DNA of 56,434 bases from a bacterium (GTDB lineage Bacteria; Bacillota; Bacilli; Lactobacillales; Streptococcaceae), in NCBI GenBank assembly GCA_905221505.1, contig CAJNDL010000010.1:1-56434 (forward strand). The letters are read 5' to 3'. A program made the translations under genes and the position numbers. Position 1 is the first letter of the stretch. Each line of letters starts with the position of its first letter. Below the pieces are notes generated by a model. That model saw nothing but the letters and a program-made list of their open reading frames with translations. It did not search any database and was not told the DNA's origin. Positions 37,801-47,047 of this stretch are shown one piece after another.

Positions 37801-38143
37801 TAAACTGAGGATCTTGCTTTATTGCGCCGTAAACTCGTAATTCCTTGGGATCAAGTTCCGCAAGGCACTTGTAAAAGGCCATCCCAAGACCGATATCATC
37901 AAGACTGGTCTTAGCTGGCAAATCATTCAAAATCAGGTAACGAGCCATTTGAGCAAAGCGCGTGACGGTAATAGCAAAAGAAGCCTGCTGGGACAAGCAT
38001 TCCAGCACGGCGCGTTCCTTTTCAAAAGAAAGAGAGTTGGGGGCAATGTAGAAGACCCGCTTGCCCGCAGCAACTAGCTCCTCCGCCTCTCTGGTCAGGA
38101 TTTCTGTCAAAGAAGTCCGAATATCAGTATAAAGTAGTTTCAT
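34868..38143 (-). CDS. rexB: ATP-dependent nuclease subunit B (RexB/AddB)
   Basis: 1,091 residues. The N-terminus [15 protein letters not shown] and the region [18 protein letters not shown] occupy the place of the AddB helicase domain. The Walker A lysine motif of Bacillus AddB is not visible, in line with streptococcal and lactococcal RexB. The C-terminal nuclease domain has [17 protein letters not shown] and IGVVDYKSS, the catalytic D..DYK pattern. It partners RexA in double-strand break repair. First gene of the operon; SD GAGG is close to the ATG, with an extended -10 about 33 nt upstream. Confidence 0.95.
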   Translation of the reverse strand: MKLLYTDIRTSLTEILTREAEELVAAGKRVFYIAPNSLSFEKERAVLECLSQQASFAITVTRFAQMARYLILNDLPAKTSLDDIGLGMAFYKCLAELDPKELRVYGAIKQDPQFIQQLIELYHEMTTAQMSFLDLESLTDEDKRADLLLIFEKVTAYLNQGQLAQGSQLSHLIEAIENDKVSSDFTQIALVIDGFTRFSAEEERIVDLLHGKGVEIVIGAYASKKAYTSPFSEGNLYQASVEFLHHLASKYQTPAQDLSQAHEKMDSFDKASRLLESSYDFSELTLEVDEKDRENLQIWSCLTQKEELELVARSIRQKLHENSDLSYKHFRILLGDVASYQLSLKTIFDQYQIPFYLGRSEAMAHHPLTQFVESILALKRYRFRQEDLINLLRTGLYTDLRQADIDAFEQYLRYLGINGLPSFQQTFTKSHHGKFNLERLNALRLRILAPLETLFASRKQKAENLLQKWNAFLKEGAVTKQLQDLTASMEALEQERQAEVWKAFCHVLEQFATVFAGSQVSLEDFLALLHSGMSLSQYRTIPATVDTVLVQSYDLIAPLTADFVYAIGLTQDNLPKIAQNTSLLTDEERQSLNQATEEGVQLLIASSENLKKNRYTMLSLVNSARKELVLSAPSLFNESESKESAYLQELVHFGFSRKEKRMNHKGLSKEDMGSYHSLLSSLVAYHQQGDTSDREQDLTFVKVLARVMGKKLDQQGLENPALPTSPSSKQLAKDTLQALYPTDQEFYLSTSGLTEFYRNEYSYFLRYVLGLQEELRLRPDARSHGNFLHRIFERALQLPEEDSFDQRLEQAIQETSQEREFEAIYQESLEAQFTKEVLLDVARTTGHILRHNPAIETIKEEANFGGKEQAFIQLDDGRSVFVRGKVDRIDRLKADGAIGVVDYKSSLTQFQFPHFFNGLNSQLPTYLAALKREGEQNFFGAMYLEMAEPVQSLMAVKSLAGAVVEASKSMKYQGLFLEKESSHLGEFYNKTKANQLTDEEFQLLLDYNVHLYKKAAEKILAGQFAINPYTENGRSIAPYVQQHQAITGFEANYHLGQARFLEKLDLADGKRLIGEKLKQAWFEKIREELNR

Positions 38144-38175
38144 CTCAGCCTCGTTGGAATTTTTGATTACCTTTT

Positions 38176-38184
38176 ATTATACCA
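38176..38184 (-). promoter_or_regulatory. Extended -10 of the rex operon
   Basis: TGGTATAAT on the minus strand, about 33 nt before rexB. No clear -35. Confidence 0.55.
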
Positions 38185-38242
38185 TTTTTTAGCTATTCAA
38201 TCCTGTAAATAATCGGTTCTTGTTCATCTATTGAAAAGAAAA

Positions 38243-38272
38243 TGCCGGAAAGTTCCGACATTGTTTTAGTAA
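38243..38272 (-). terminator. Terminator of the CPBP protease gene
   Basis: Arms AATGTCGGAA / TTCCGGCATT with loop CT (one mismatch), followed by TTTTC on the minus strand. Confidence 0.75.
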
Positions 38273-38273
38273 G

Positions 38274-38945
38274 CTAACTTCCTGAAAATAGGAGTAACCA
38301 CAAGTTCCAGAAGGCAGTGATATTGATGAGGATATGAACCACTATTGGATAGTAGAGAGTTTTTGTCATGCGATACAATAGAGCCCAAATAAGACCTCCA
38401 CTAGCATAAATGAAAAAGGCAAGAGGTGTTAAAGCGAAATTGATATGAATATAACCGAAAATAATAGCAGAAAGCAAGATATCTCCGTACCAAGGTGAGT
38501 TTTTGAAAAAGGTTGTCATAAGCACACCGCGATAAATCAATTCCTCAGAAATAGGGCCGATGAAGCAAACTATGAGCAAGAAATAGGGTAATTCCTGTCT
38601 CCCTATCATTTCTATCGTTTCATTCAAAGAGATTTGATTTGAAGACGAGGGTATGAAATAAGACAAGAGGAAGTCGGACATATACGAAATGATATAGCCC
38701 AGTAAAAGGTAGATAAAGTACCTCAAGTGCCACTTGAAATGAAAAGTTTTCTTTCCTGAAAAAACTAGTAGATAGATGACTGCTGACAAAAGAACTCCAC
38801 TTTCCATCAAAAGTAGAATCTGAAAAAATTCACGACTTGCTGGTAGATAGTGCTTTGCGAGGTGAGTGAAAAGTCTCCAAAACCAAGTTGATTTGTAAAA
38901 AATTAAGGACAATGCTAGTAAAATTTGAATAATCCGTTTTTTCAT
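38274..38945 (-). CDS. CPBP-family intramembrane glutamic protease
   Basis: 223 residues with about six hydrophobic helices. The CPBP/Abi motifs are EELIYRG (catalytic Glu-Glu, then Arg), GYIHINF (first His) and PIVVHILIN (last His), all present and in order. Relatives in Gram-positive bacteria process membrane peptides or give self-immunity to bacteriocins; no bacteriocin gene is adjacent. Stands alone between rexB and a divergent HAD gene, followed by its own terminator. Confidence 0.88.
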   Translation of the reverse strand: MKKRIIQILLALSLIFYKSTWFWRLFTHLAKHYLPASREFFQILLLMESGVLLSAVIYLLVFSGKKTFHFKWHLRYFIYLLLGYIISYMSDFLLSYFIPSSSNQISLNETIEMIGRQELPYFLLIVCFIGPISEELIYRGVLMTTFFKNSPWYGDILLSAIIFGYIHINFALTPLAFFIYASGGLIWALLYRMTKTLYYPIVVHILINITAFWNLWLLLFSGS

Positions 38946-39153
38946 ATTAAACCCTCTGTTTTCCTTAATAAGCTTACAAAATACTTGATTGAATCACAAG
39001 TTTAGTATAGCATATCTTCGCAAAGTATCCTCTTCAAATCATGAATTGTCATCAAAACATCCTAAACTGTAAAATCAATTAGTCCCTACCCTTTTACCAT
39101 TATCTTCTCCAAAATATGCTATAATAAGACCAAAAGATAAAGAAGGAAGACCT

Positions 39154-39963
39154 ATGATTAAACTACTTGCCTTGGATATGGACGGAACTCTCCTCAATGA
39201 AGCCAAGGAAATCCCACAAGCTCACATCACTGCTATTCACCAAGCTATTGAAAAAGGTGTCAAACTGGTACTTTGTACGGGTCGCCCCCTTTTTGGCGTC
39301 CTCCCTTACTATAAAAAACTAGGGCTGGACCTCCAGAATGAGTATGTCATTGTTAACAACGGTTGTTCAACTCACCAGACCAGTGACTGGCGGCTAGTTG
39401 ACTGGCAGGAACTCAGTCCATCTGACATAGAATACCTTTATGACTTAGCTGAAAAAAGTGATGTTCAGTTGACTCTTTTTGATGAGGAGCATTACTTTGT
39501 CCTCGGTGGCAAGCCAAATGAAATCATTCAAAATGATGCCGAGCTAGTCTTTTCAGACCTGACTGAAATTTCTCTTGAGGAAGCGACCAGTGGTAAGTAT
39601 CGTATGTTCCAAGGTATGTTTTTAGGGACAGAGAGCCAAACAGACGATTTTGAGCAGAGTTTTGCTGAGGAACTCTGCCAACGATTTAGCGGAGTTCGTT
39701 CACAGCCTGTCATTTATGAAGCCATGCCACTTGGAACGACAAAAGCTACTGCTCTTTCTCGACTAGCAGCGATTTTGAAGATTGAGCCATCAGAAATCAT
39801 GGCCATGGGCGATGCCAATAACGATATCGAAATGCTCCAGTTTGCAGGACTGGGCATTGCTATGGGAAATGCCAGCGATTATGTCAAATCCCTAGCTGAT
39901 GACGTTACAGCAAGCAACGAAGAAGATGGCGTCGCGCGTGCGATTGAAAAATATATTCTATAA
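39154..39963 (+). CDS. Cof-type HAD-superfamily phosphatase
   Basis: 269 residues. Motifs: LDMDGTLLNEAKE (nucleophile Asp8, acid-base Asp10), LCTGRPLFG (motif II), lysine in PLGTTKATALS, and GDANNDIEMLQFAGLGIAMGNA (motifs III and IV). It is a cytoplasmic sugar-phosphate or related phosphatase of the Cof/IIB group and only distantly like the HAD gene at 9847. An extended -10 TGCTATAAT lies about 30 nt upstream and a terminator follows the stop, so it is a single-gene unit. Confidence 0.92.
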   Translation: MIKLLALDMDGTLLNEAKEIPQAHITAIHQAIEKGVKLVLCTGRPLFGVLPYYKKLGLDLQNEYVIVNNGCSTHQTSDWRLVDWQELSPSDIEYLYDLAEKSDVQLTLFDEEHYFVLGGKPNEIIQNDAELVFSDLTEISLEEATSGKYRMFQGMFLGTESQTDDFEQSFAEELCQRFSGVRSQPVIYEAMPLGTTKATALSRLAAILKIEPSEIMAMGDANNDIEMLQFAGLGIAMGNASDYVKSLADDVTASNEEDGVARAIEKYIL

Positions 39964-39965
39964 TT

Positions 39966-39998
39966 AAGAAACCCAGTTCATGTCAACTGGGTTTTGAT
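39966..39998 (+). terminator. Terminator of the Cof phosphatase gene
   Basis: Stem AACCCAGTT / AACTGGGTT with loop CATGTC, then TT-rich. Confidence 0.85.
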
Positions 39999-40016
39999 AT
40001 TTAAGAATTCCTAAAA

Positions 40017-40036
40017 CTTTAGAAACTCTTTAGAAA
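40017..40036. promoter_or_regulatory. Direct repeat CTTTAGAAA (candidate response-regulator operator)
   Basis: CTTTAGAAA occurs at 40017-40025 and again at 40028-40036, an 11-bp period typical of OmpR-family binding sites. It lies upstream of the ABC transporter genes, whose neighbour is a two-component system. Confidence 0.4.
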
Positions 40037-40104
40037 TGCTTGAGCTTTCTTTGACTTCTATGCTTTATACTAGAGTTATCAAAATAAATCAAAAGGAGAG
40101 AATC

Positions 40105-41013
40105 ATGAAAACAGTACTTGATATTCATGGATTGTCCAAAAACTTTGCCAAACAAGCTATTCTTCAAGATCTTCATCTAACGATAAGAGAGGGAGATATT
40201 TATGGACTTATCGGGAAGAATGGAGCTGGGAAAACCACCTTAATAAAAATCATTACGCAACTACTCTTTGCGGATAAAGGGACTGTTTCCCTCTTCTCCA
40301 GCAAAACGGAAAATGAGTGGAGCAAGTCTCTATCTCGAGTAGGTTCAGTGATCGAATCACCTGTAGCTCATAATCACTTAACAGCCTATCAAAATCTGAA
40401 ATATTACTGTATGATTCGTCATATTCCAAATGCTGATCAAGTCATTCGAGAAACGCTGGACTATGTAGGCTTGTCAGATACAGGTAAAAAAGTCTTTCGA
40501 GATTTCTCTCTTGGAATGAAGCAAAGACTTGGTATCGCTATTGCCCTTATCTCCAAACCAGACTTCCTGATTTTAGATGAACCTATCAACGGTCTTGACC
40601 CAATCGGTATCAAAGAATTTCGTTTGATGATTCAACGGCTCAATCAAGAAAAAGGAATCACCATTCTCATCTCTAGCCATATCTTGTCAGAACTCTACCT
40701 CGTAGCTAATCGCTTTGGTATTTTAGATCAAGGCAAGATTATCCGTGAAATCAGCAAAGCTGAATTTGAAACACTAAGTGAGGATTATATTGTGCTTAAG
40801 ACAGCTGACCAAGAGAAAGCTTGCCAAGTATTGAAAGAACAAATCCAGCTCCAGTTCAAGGTTGTCAATCCTGAGAATGAAATCCACATCTTTGGTCAGG
40901 AACAAGATGTCAAACAGATTCTTAAGGAATTAACCTTGGCAGATGTCGCTATTGACGAGATTTACTACGCCCGTCAAAACCTAGAAGAATACTTCACACA
41001 ATTGGTCGAATAG
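40105..41013 (+). CDS. ABC transporter ATP-binding protein (BcrA-like)
   Basis: 302 residues from the ATG at 40105 behind AAAAGGAGAG; the longer frame has no SD. Walker A GKNGAGKT is at 38-45, the signature is FSLGMKQRLGIA, Walker B is FLILDEP, and the switch His is in ISSHILSEL. The single NBD with a C-terminal extension of about 80 residues is that of the bacitracin/lantibiotic-export (BcrA, LanF) subfamily. It pairs with the permease 10 bp downstream, and the facing two-component genes suggest drug- or peptide-induced expression. Substrate not predictable. Confidence 0.9.
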   Translation: MKTVLDIHGLSKNFAKQAILQDLHLTIREGDIYGLIGKNGAGKTTLIKIITQLLFADKGTVSLFSSKTENEWSKSLSRVGSVIESPVAHNHLTAYQNLKYYCMIRHIPNADQVIRETLDYVGLSDTGKKVFRDFSLGMKQRLGIAIALISKPDFLILDEPINGLDPIGIKEFRLMIQRLNQEKGITILISSHILSELYLVANRFGILDQGKIIREISKAEFETLSEDYIVLKTADQEKACQVLKEQIQLQFKVVNPENEIHIFGQEQDVKQILKELTLADVAIDEIYYARQNLEEYFTQLVE

Positions 41014-41023
41014 GAGGAAAATC

Positions 41024-41776
41024 ATGATACATACCATTCAAGCAGACTTTTACCGTCTTTTCCGTTCCAAAGGATTCTGGATTACAGAGTTCATTCTCTT
41101 TGTACTCATGTTAATGGGGGCTGTTTTTGGGGCTACTGGCCATCTGATGGCAATTCAGACAGAAGAGCCAGACATTCCAACCCATGGTTGGGACGGTGTA
41201 CAAGCCCTGATTAACGCATCTAGTCAAGGTTCAAACCTCGTTTTTCTCTGTATTGTTCTAACTTGTCTAGTTCTCGGTGTTGATTTAATCGGAAAGCTCT
41301 ATAAAAATAGTTTGACAGTAGGGATTTCTCGTACAGAGTTTTTCCTTGCCAAAGCCTTTGTACTGGCTTGTATTGCACTTTTGCAAGTTATCATCAGTCT
41401 TGTGATTGCCTTTATTCCAGCAACTATCTTAAATGGATTGGGAACGATGCCTGATGGCTTTATTGGCAATCTACTGATAACCATTTCCCTTCAATTCCTT
41501 TGCCTCCTTGCTTGGCTTTCCATTGTTTCCTTTATTCTCTATGTTAGTCACTCTTATCTTGCAGTATTTATTGGCTATTTGGTCAGCTCTATCTTACTTT
41601 CTATGCCAATGCTCATCTTCCCAAGTATCAAAATTTTGCCATATTTATCATTGCAATTTTTCTATGCTATGACTGCTAATAGTGAATCCATTTTCTATAC
41701 ACTTATAGTTAGCTTAGCTGTTATTGTAATCTTTAATCTAAGTGGACTGGCAGTTTTCAAAAAGAAAAGTCTATAA
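41024..41776 (+). CDS. ABC-2-type permease, partner of the BcrA-like ATPase
   Basis: 250 residues with about six membrane helices and the N-terminal amphipathic stretch FYRLFRSKGFWITEFIL seen in ABC-2 permeases of lantibiotic-immunity type. SD GGAGGAAA precedes the ATG. It is the second gene of a two-gene transcript, closed by a bidirectional terminator shared with the convergent histidine kinase gene. Confidence 0.88.
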   Translation: MIHTIQADFYRLFRSKGFWITEFILFVLMLMGAVFGATGHLMAIQTEEPDIPTHGWDGVQALINASSQGSNLVFLCIVLTCLVLGVDLIGKLYKNSLTVGISRTEFFLAKAFVLACIALLQVIISLVIAFIPATILNGLGTMPDGFIGNLLITISLQFLCLLAWLSIVSFILYVSHSYLAVFIGYLVSSILLSMPMLIFPSIKILPYLSLQFFYAMTANSESIFYTLIVSLAVIVIFNLSGLAVFKKKSL

Positions 41777-41780
41777 AAAC

Positions 41781-41812
41781 GACCTCCTCTAGCCTACAGA
41801 GGAGGTTTATTT
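41781..41812. terminator. Bidirectional terminator, ABC permease / histidine kinase
   Basis: Perfect 9-bp stem ACCTCCTCT / AGAGGAGGT followed by a T-rich run; the A-rich flank serves the minus strand. Confidence 0.9.
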
Positions 41813-41814
41813 CG

Positions 41815-42693
41815 TTAAAAATAAATGAAAACCGATAACCACTGTCCATCTGTGCTTAGTTTCATCTCTGCACCGAGAAGATGGCATAATTCCTCAGTAA
41901 TATAGAGACCTAAACCAGAGGATTCTTCGGTGTCAGATAGATTTTCAGAATAAAAACGGTTGCTGAGATTTTCTATTTTTTTGATGGGCTGTTTGACAAG
42001 GTTTGCAATCTCTAAAACAGGCTGTTCCCTTTCCTTTCTCAAAGATAGCCGCGCTTCTTCCTTGCCATGTTTGAGGACATTTCCGAGCAAATTTTGTAAA
42101 ATTCGATCCAGCAAGTCTTCATCAGTCCTCGTTTTTAAACCAGCTTCAACCTTAAAATCAAGCGTGATATTTGCCGCCTGAAAAACATCATAATAAGCCA
42201 AAGTTTTTTTGGTAATAAAAGCGGAAAGATCCACTTCTTCCAGTTTCGGTTTGACAGCTCCTTCCATCAAACGACGATATTCTAGGAGTGCCTCCAAACG
42301 TTTGGAAACTAAATCAAGATGCTGGGCGATTTTTTGTAAGGTTTCTGCTTGCTTTTCAGGAGACTTTATCAATTGTTGGGTGTAACCTGAAGCGATAGTC
42401 AAAGGTGTCCGAATATCATGAGCGATATTGCTGATGGCCATATCCAGAGTTTGCTTTTCCCTTTTCATCACCAATCGAGATTGTTCCACTTCCTGAAATA
42501 GATTTTCAATTTGCTGGTAGAGATGTAGAAAATGTTTGGAAAAAATGCTGACTCCGACTCTTTTCATACTACCCGTGAGAATCTTGTCTTCAATTTGTTG
42601 ACTCAAGTTTTTAAGTGCTATATGGTAGCGAATCAATGTAATCGATAAAATAATTAGGAGTACCAGTAGGACAAAAATTATCATGTAGGTCAT
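41815..42693 (-). CDS. Sensor histidine kinase
   Basis: 292 residues. One N-terminal membrane helix (about 3-21) and almost no extracellular part, so it must sense within the membrane or via a partner such as the adjacent ABC transporter. The H-box SNIAHDIRTPL has the phospho-acceptor His92. N-box NLLGNVLKHG and G-box ESSGLGLYI complete the HATPase domain. The start overlaps the response-regulator stop by 4 bp. The arrangement with an ABC exporter is that of peptide-antibiotic detoxification modules. Confidence 0.92.
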   Translation of the reverse strand: MTYMIIFVLLVLLIILSITLIRYHIALKNLSQQIEDKILTGSMKRVGVSIFSKHFLHLYQQIENLFQEVEQSRLVMKREKQTLDMAISNIAHDIRTPLTIASGYTQQLIKSPEKQAETLQKIAQHLDLVSKRLEALLEYRRLMEGAVKPKLEEVDLSAFITKKTLAYYDVFQAANITLDFKVEAGLKTRTDEDLLDRILQNLLGNVLKHGKEEARLSLRKEREQPVLEIANLVKQPIKKIENLSNRFYSENLSDTEESSGLGLYITEELCHLLGAEMKLSTDGQWLSVFIYF

Positions 42694-43391
42694 TGCTTAT
42701 CTCCTTTTAATCTTACCCCAACTCCCCAAATGGTTTCAATATATTCTTGAGTTGGATCCAGCTGGTTTAATTTTTTACGAAGATTACTCAAATGCGTATT
42801 GAGGGTATTATCTCCAGGTAGATAGCTATCCTCCCAGACCAATTCATAAAGTTCTTCCTTGGTGAAAATTTTCTTAGGATGTTTGAGGAGAGTTTGGAGA
42901 ATTAAGCATTCTTTCTTAGCAAGACGAATGGTTTCCTGACTATTTTTGATTTCAAAACTTTCTGCATCAAACTGGATATTTTTCAAGTTTTGTGGCAGAT
43001 TTTCAGTTTTTCCTAGTTCTATAGGCTGTTTTTCTACGCTTTGACGTAGTTGAACAGTAACTCTGGCAAAGACTTCGTCCAAATCAAAAGGTTTCACTAT
43101 GTAATCATTGGCACCGTCCAAGAGATATTGACTGATTAATTTCTTATCGCTCAAAGCCGTTAGCATAATGACTGGAATTTGACTTTGTTCCCTGATGGCT
43201 TTTAAAACCTGATCCCCATTTTTCCCAGGAAGCATGATATCTAGCAGAACGAGGTCAATCCCACCTTGATCAAAACGCATGATTCCTTCTGTACCAGAAA
43301 AGGCTTGAATCACCTCATGCTCCTCAGTAAGAAGTGTTCGTAAAATTTCTTGAATGTCACTATTGTCTTCAATAACCAATATCCTAGCCAT
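42690..43391 (-). CDS. OmpR-family response regulator
   Basis: 233 residues from the ATG at 43391 (MARILVIEDN), the canonical receiver start; the longer frame runs through the promoter. Acidic pocket E8-D9, phospho-acceptor Asp51 (LVLLDIMLPGKNG), switch Thr in MLTALSD, and Lys in IVKPFDLDE. A C-terminal winged helix follows (TLNTHLSNLRKKL, ending YIETIWGVGVRL). Partner of the histidine kinase. TGCTATAAT about 24 nt upstream is its -10. Confidence 0.93.
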   Translation of the reverse strand: MARILVIEDNSDIQEILRTLLTEEHEVIQAFSGTEGIMRFDQGGIDLVLLDIMLPGKNGDQVLKAIREQSQIPVIMLTALSDKKLISQYLLDGANDYIVKPFDLDEVFARVTVQLRQSVEKQPIELGKTENLPQNLKNIQFDAESFEIKNSQETIRLAKKECLILQTLLKHPKKIFTKEELYELVWEDSYLPGDNTLNTHLSNLRKKLNQLDPTQEYIETIWGVGVRLKGDKQ

Positions 43392-43499
43392 AAATACCAA
43401 CCTTTCTGCAACTATTATAGCATGTTTTATTGATAAAGATTTGACAGAAAAGATCTTTTCATTAAAATCGTGCAACTTTTTTCAGACAGTTTTAAAAGA

Positions 43500-43528
43500 T
43501 TGATTTCCTTATATTTTTCCTTTATACT
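43500..43528 (+). promoter_or_regulatory. Promoter of the VIT-type transporter
   Basis: TTGATT (43500-43505) and TATACT (43523-43528), spacing 17 bp. Confidence 0.7.
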
Positions 43529-43547
43529 GGATAAAAAGGAGAATAAT

Positions 43548-44243
43548 ATGTCAGAAACAAATCACGAAATTGATTCAAATTTTGCAGGTCGTTTAAATAT
43601 CCTGCGTGCGGGCGTTCTTGGTGCCAATGATGGGATTATTTCCATTGCGGGTGTGGTTATCGGGGTTGCCAGTGCCACGACCAATATCTGGATCATCTTT
43701 TTATCAGGCTTTGCAGCAATCTTAGCTGGTGCCTTTTCAATGGCTGGTGGAGAATATGTATCCGTTTCAACTCAAAAAGATACCGAGGAAGCAGCCGTTG
43801 CCCGTGAGCAAGTCTTGCTAGACCAAGATATAGAGTTAGCCAAAAAGTCTCTCTATGCTGCCTATATCCAAAATGGAGAATGTGAAACCTCTGCCCAACT
43901 CTTGACAAACAAGGCCTTTCTAAAAAATCCACTCAAGGCTTTAGTAGAGGAAAAATATGGGATAGAGTATGAAGAATTTACCAATCCTTGGCACGCTGCC
44001 ATTTCTAGCTTTGTTGCCTTTTTCCTTGGAAGTTTGCCTCCAATGCTCTCAGTGACCATTTTCCCAAGTGATTTCCGCATTCCTGCTACTGTCCTGATTG
44101 TAGGACTCTCACTCTTGGTTACTGGCTATACTAGTGCCAAACTTGGAAAAGCCCCAACCAAAACGGCTATGATTCGAAACCTTGCTATTGGCCTCTTGAC
44201 CATGGGAGTTACCTTCTTACTCGGACAACTTTTCAGCATTTAG
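43548..44243 (+). CDS. VIT1/CCC1-family iron/manganese transporter
   Basis: 231 residues from the ATG at 43548 behind AAAAGGAGAA. The VIT1/CCC1 signature is clear: LRAGVLGANDGIISIAGVVIGVASA (first helix), AGAFSMAGGEYVSVSTQKDTE (second), then a cytoplasmic helical loop with metal-binding Glu residues (EEAAVAREQ), and three more helices with FVAFFLGSLPPML. Family members move Fe2+ or Mn2+ out of the cytoplasm by proton exchange. Single-gene unit, divergent from the response regulator. Confidence 0.92.
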   Translation: MSETNHEIDSNFAGRLNILRAGVLGANDGIISIAGVVIGVASATTNIWIIFLSGFAAILAGAFSMAGGEYVSVSTQKDTEEAAVAREQVLLDQDIELAKKSLYAAYIQNGECETSAQLLTNKAFLKNPLKALVEEKYGIEYEEFTNPWHAAISSFVAFFLGSLPPMLSVTIFPSDFRIPATVLIVGLSLLVTGYTSAKLGKAPTKTAMIRNLAIGLLTMGVTFLLGQLFSI

Positions 44244-44251
44244 AACACAAG

Positions 44252-44287
44252 AAATACCTCGATTTTAAAGTCGAGGTATCTTTTTTA
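44252..44287. terminator. Bidirectional terminator, VIT gene / BceB-like permease
   Basis: Stem ATACCTCGA / TCGAGGTAT with loop TTTTAAAG, then CTTTTTT. Confidence 0.9.
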
Positions 44288-46273
44288 CATTTGCACAATT
44301 TTGCGATAACTTCTAGAAGTAATCATGAAAATCAGCACATAGGCGATGAGGAAGATAGCGCAGATAGACAAGGTCACGATCAACATCATAGTCGTATCTA
44401 TTACACCGATCACTTTTAGAATCAGACTAAGCATATGGTAGGCAAAGGCGAGATGTATGAAGGCAAAGAGCAAAGGAAGGAAGAAAACAGTTAAAACCTG
44501 TTTGTTGATGGTTTGCTTGATTTGCTTTTGATCTAAACCGACTTTCTGCAAGATAATAAAGCGTTCACGGTCTTCATAGCCTTCAGAAATTTGTTTGTAG
44601 TAGATGACCAGAACGGTTCCGACCATAAAGATAATGGATAGGAAAATACCGATAAAGAAGACACCACCAAAGAGGGCACTCATCTGAGAACTAGCATCTG
44701 CTAGATTGCTACCATAAACATAGCTACCTTCTGTGTTTAATTGAGCATTAAACTGATTGAGGTATTTATCATACTCGTCAGCGACCTTGAGTTGTTCTTC
44801 TTCGCTGGCATTTACATTCATGCCACCGTAAAACTGATTATAGATAGCCGAATCTGGGAATTGGTCCAAAAAAGCTTGTAGATTAGGTACAACAAGATAA
44901 TTGTAATCAGCAGTCAAAATATTAAACTGATTTGGGACATGGTTGACAATGAAATCATTATTAAATTCTTCTTTTACAGAAAATTGATGATCATTTAGAG
45001 TTAGAGTTTTCTGTCCTTTTAGTCCGTCATTTTTGGCAAAGAGTCCGACCTCATTTCCTGATAGAGAAAGTTTTTGACCAGTCATATTTTCATAATCTTT
45101 TTGGTCAAATACCATGAAAACTGTTTTGGGTTGGACACGATTTTGTCCTTTTTCAAAAAGTGTTAACTTGGTCCCTTCTTGATTTGCAATACCAAAGTAA
45201 GTATAACGAAGCACTTCTTTCTCTTTAATCGTATAACCTTTGTCACTTGCAAACTGGCTCAAGAGTTTGTCCAAATCTTCTTTTTCAACATTTTGCCCTG
45301 AAACCCCAAAATCATGAGGATTTAGAACTTTTTTAAAGCTTTCTGAGGCATTGAAAATACTTGTTGCTGCTGACATGGTTACCAAAACCATTGTTGACAA
45401 AATAGCGATGGTTGCTAGCCCAACCGCATTTTTCTTCATACGGAAAATCAAGTTGGAAACAGAGATGAGGTTATTAGGTTGGTAATAGTATTTCTTGTTT
45501 TTCTTTAAGATTTGGAGGAAAACAGTAATCCCTGCATTGAACAAGAGATAGGTACCAAAGATAACCAGCAAAACAGCTAGGAAGAAAGTTGTTAGAGCTG
45601 TAAGAGGATCTTTTACTGTAAGGGCAAGATAATAGCCAATCCCTAAACTAATCGAACCAAGAATAGTTTGGAGAGGAAGGAAGCGGCCTTTTTTCTCTCC
45701 GCTTGCTTTCTCACGTGAGAGCTGGAGGGCATTCATACGGGCGATTCGAAGGGCATTCAGGAACATGAGGCCTAGGAAAATCAAACCGAAGACAACAAGT
45801 ACTGCAATGACAACATTCGTCTGGAAGGTAGCGACTAGTTCTACCTTCAATTTCATCAGTTTGAGTAAGAAGGCGAAAATCAGCTTGTCAAACAAGGCTC
45901 CAATACCGATCCCTGCTCCAACAGTTAGAATTCCAAATAGCACCAACTCTTTAAAGGTCATACTGATCAGATGGCGCTTTTCTAAGCCCAACATGCCATA
46001 AATCCCCAGTTCCTTGGAACGGTTTTTCATGACAAAACTATTGGCATAAAGGACGATAATAGCTGACGCAAGGGTGACGACAAACATACCAAATCCAAGA
46101 GTAGCTTGAATGGTTGTTCCACCACGGATTTCCGCAATCTTGGGATTGAAGGTTAGAGAGTAAAAGAGATAGGTGACGGTGACTGCCAAGAGAACAGCCA
46201 GCGCAAAAGGATAGTAGAGTTTGCAGTTTTTAATCAAGTTCGATACCGCTAACTTATTGGTTAATCGAAACAT
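44285..46273 (-). CDS. BceB-like ABC transporter permease (FtsX type)
   Basis: 662 residues, ten predicted membrane helices: one, three, three and then, after a large extracellular domain (about residues 310-535), three more. N-terminal FRLTNKLAVSNLIKNCKLYYPF and the FtsX motif KNRSKELGIYGMLGLEKR are typical of bacitracin/antimicrobial-peptide detoxification permeases. The big extracellular loop is the peptide sensor in this family. Works with the ATPase encoded one base upstream. The two-component genes near 42-43 kb could be the cognate regulators, although BceS-type kinases have two helices and this kinase shows only one. Confidence 0.9.
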   Translation of the reverse strand: MFRLTNKLAVSNLIKNCKLYYPFALAVLLAVTVTYLFYSLTFNPKIAEIRGGTTIQATLGFGMFVVTLASAIIVLYANSFVMKNRSKELGIYGMLGLEKRHLISMTFKELVLFGILTVGAGIGIGALFDKLIFAFLLKLMKLKVELVATFQTNVVIAVLVVFGLIFLGLMFLNALRIARMNALQLSREKASGEKKGRFLPLQTILGSISLGIGYYLALTVKDPLTALTTFFLAVLLVIFGTYLLFNAGITVFLQILKKNKKYYYQPNNLISVSNLIFRMKKNAVGLATIAILSTMVLVTMSAATSIFNASESFKKVLNPHDFGVSGQNVEKEDLDKLLSQFASDKGYTIKEKEVLRYTYFGIANQEGTKLTLFEKGQNRVQPKTVFMVFDQKDYENMTGQKLSLSGNEVGLFAKNDGLKGQKTLTLNDHQFSVKEEFNNDFIVNHVPNQFNILTADYNYLVVPNLQAFLDQFPDSAIYNQFYGGMNVNASEEEQLKVADEYDKYLNQFNAQLNTEGSYVYGSNLADASSQMSALFGGVFFIGIFLSIIFMVGTVLVIYYKQISEGYEDRERFIILQKVGLDQKQIKQTINKQVLTVFFLPLLFAFIHLAFAYHMLSLILKVIGVIDTTMMLIVTLSICAIFLIAYVLIFMITSRSYRKIVQM

Positions 46274-46274
46274 A

Positions 46275-47033
46275 CTAATTCACCTCGCTTGCCATGACAG
46301 TCAAGGTATCAGAGATCTCTTGGAACATCTGACGCTCAGTCTTCTCTCCACGGTAGATTTGGTTGTAAAGAATGCCGTCTTTGATAAAGAGTACACGTTT
46401 AGCCCTGCTAGCTGCTGCTGTTGAGTGGGTTACCATGAGAATGGTTTGGCCACGTTCATTGATTTCATCAAATACATCAAGTAAGGCTGCAGATGATTTG
46501 GAATCAAGGGCACCTGTTGGCTCATCCGCAAGGAGAATTTCAGGTTCTGTGATGATGGCGCGGGCTACTGCCACACGCTGTTTTTGCCCACCAGAAATTT
46601 CGTAAGGGTACTTTTCTTGCAATTGGTTGATTCCCAGATTCTCAGCTGTCACCACCAATTTCTTCATCATCTCCGTAATAGGTCTTCTTGACAAGACAAG
46701 CGGAAGCAAGATATTGTCCTTTACAGACAAAGTATCTAGCAAGTTAAAATCTTGGAAGACGAAGCCCAACTTTTCACGACGGAAGCTAGAAGCCTGTGAA
46801 TTTTTAATGGTTGCGGTATCAGTTCCATTCAGGTAAACCTGACCACGGGTTGGTTTATCCAGCATAGCTAGAATATTGAGCAAAGTTGATTTACCAGAAC
46901 CAGATTCACCCATGATGGCAACGTAGTCACCCTTTTCTACGGTAAAGTGAATGTCCTTGAGAGCCTCTACTTGGTTGCCCTGAAAACGAGTTTTATAAAT
47001 TTTTTGAACGTGTTTTACATCTAAAAGTGTCAT
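46275..47033 (-). CDS. BceA-like ABC transporter ATP-binding protein
   Basis: 252 residues from the ATG at 47033 (MTLLDVKHVQ), which follows AAAGGAG; the longer frame overlaps the small upstream ORF and is rejected. Walker A GESGSGKST is at 42-50, signature EISGGQKQR, Walker B EILLADEP, switch His in VTHSTAAA. LolD/MacB-like fold used with FtsX-type permeases. Lies 14 bp after the 36-residue ORF and 1 bp before the permease, so one transcript. Confidence 0.92.
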   Translation of the reverse strand: MTLLDVKHVQKIYKTRFQGNQVEALKDIHFTVEKGDYVAIMGESGSGKSTLLNILAMLDKPTRGQVYLNGTDTATIKNSQASSFRREKLGFVFQDFNLLDTLSVKDNILLPLVLSRRPITEMMKKLVVTAENLGINQLQEKYPYEISGGQKQRVAVARAIITEPEILLADEPTGALDSKSSAALLDVFDEINERGQTILMVTHSTAAASRAKRVLFIKDGILYNQIYRGEKTERQMFQEISDTLTVMASEVN

Positions 47034-47047
47034 GAGAATCTCCTTTC

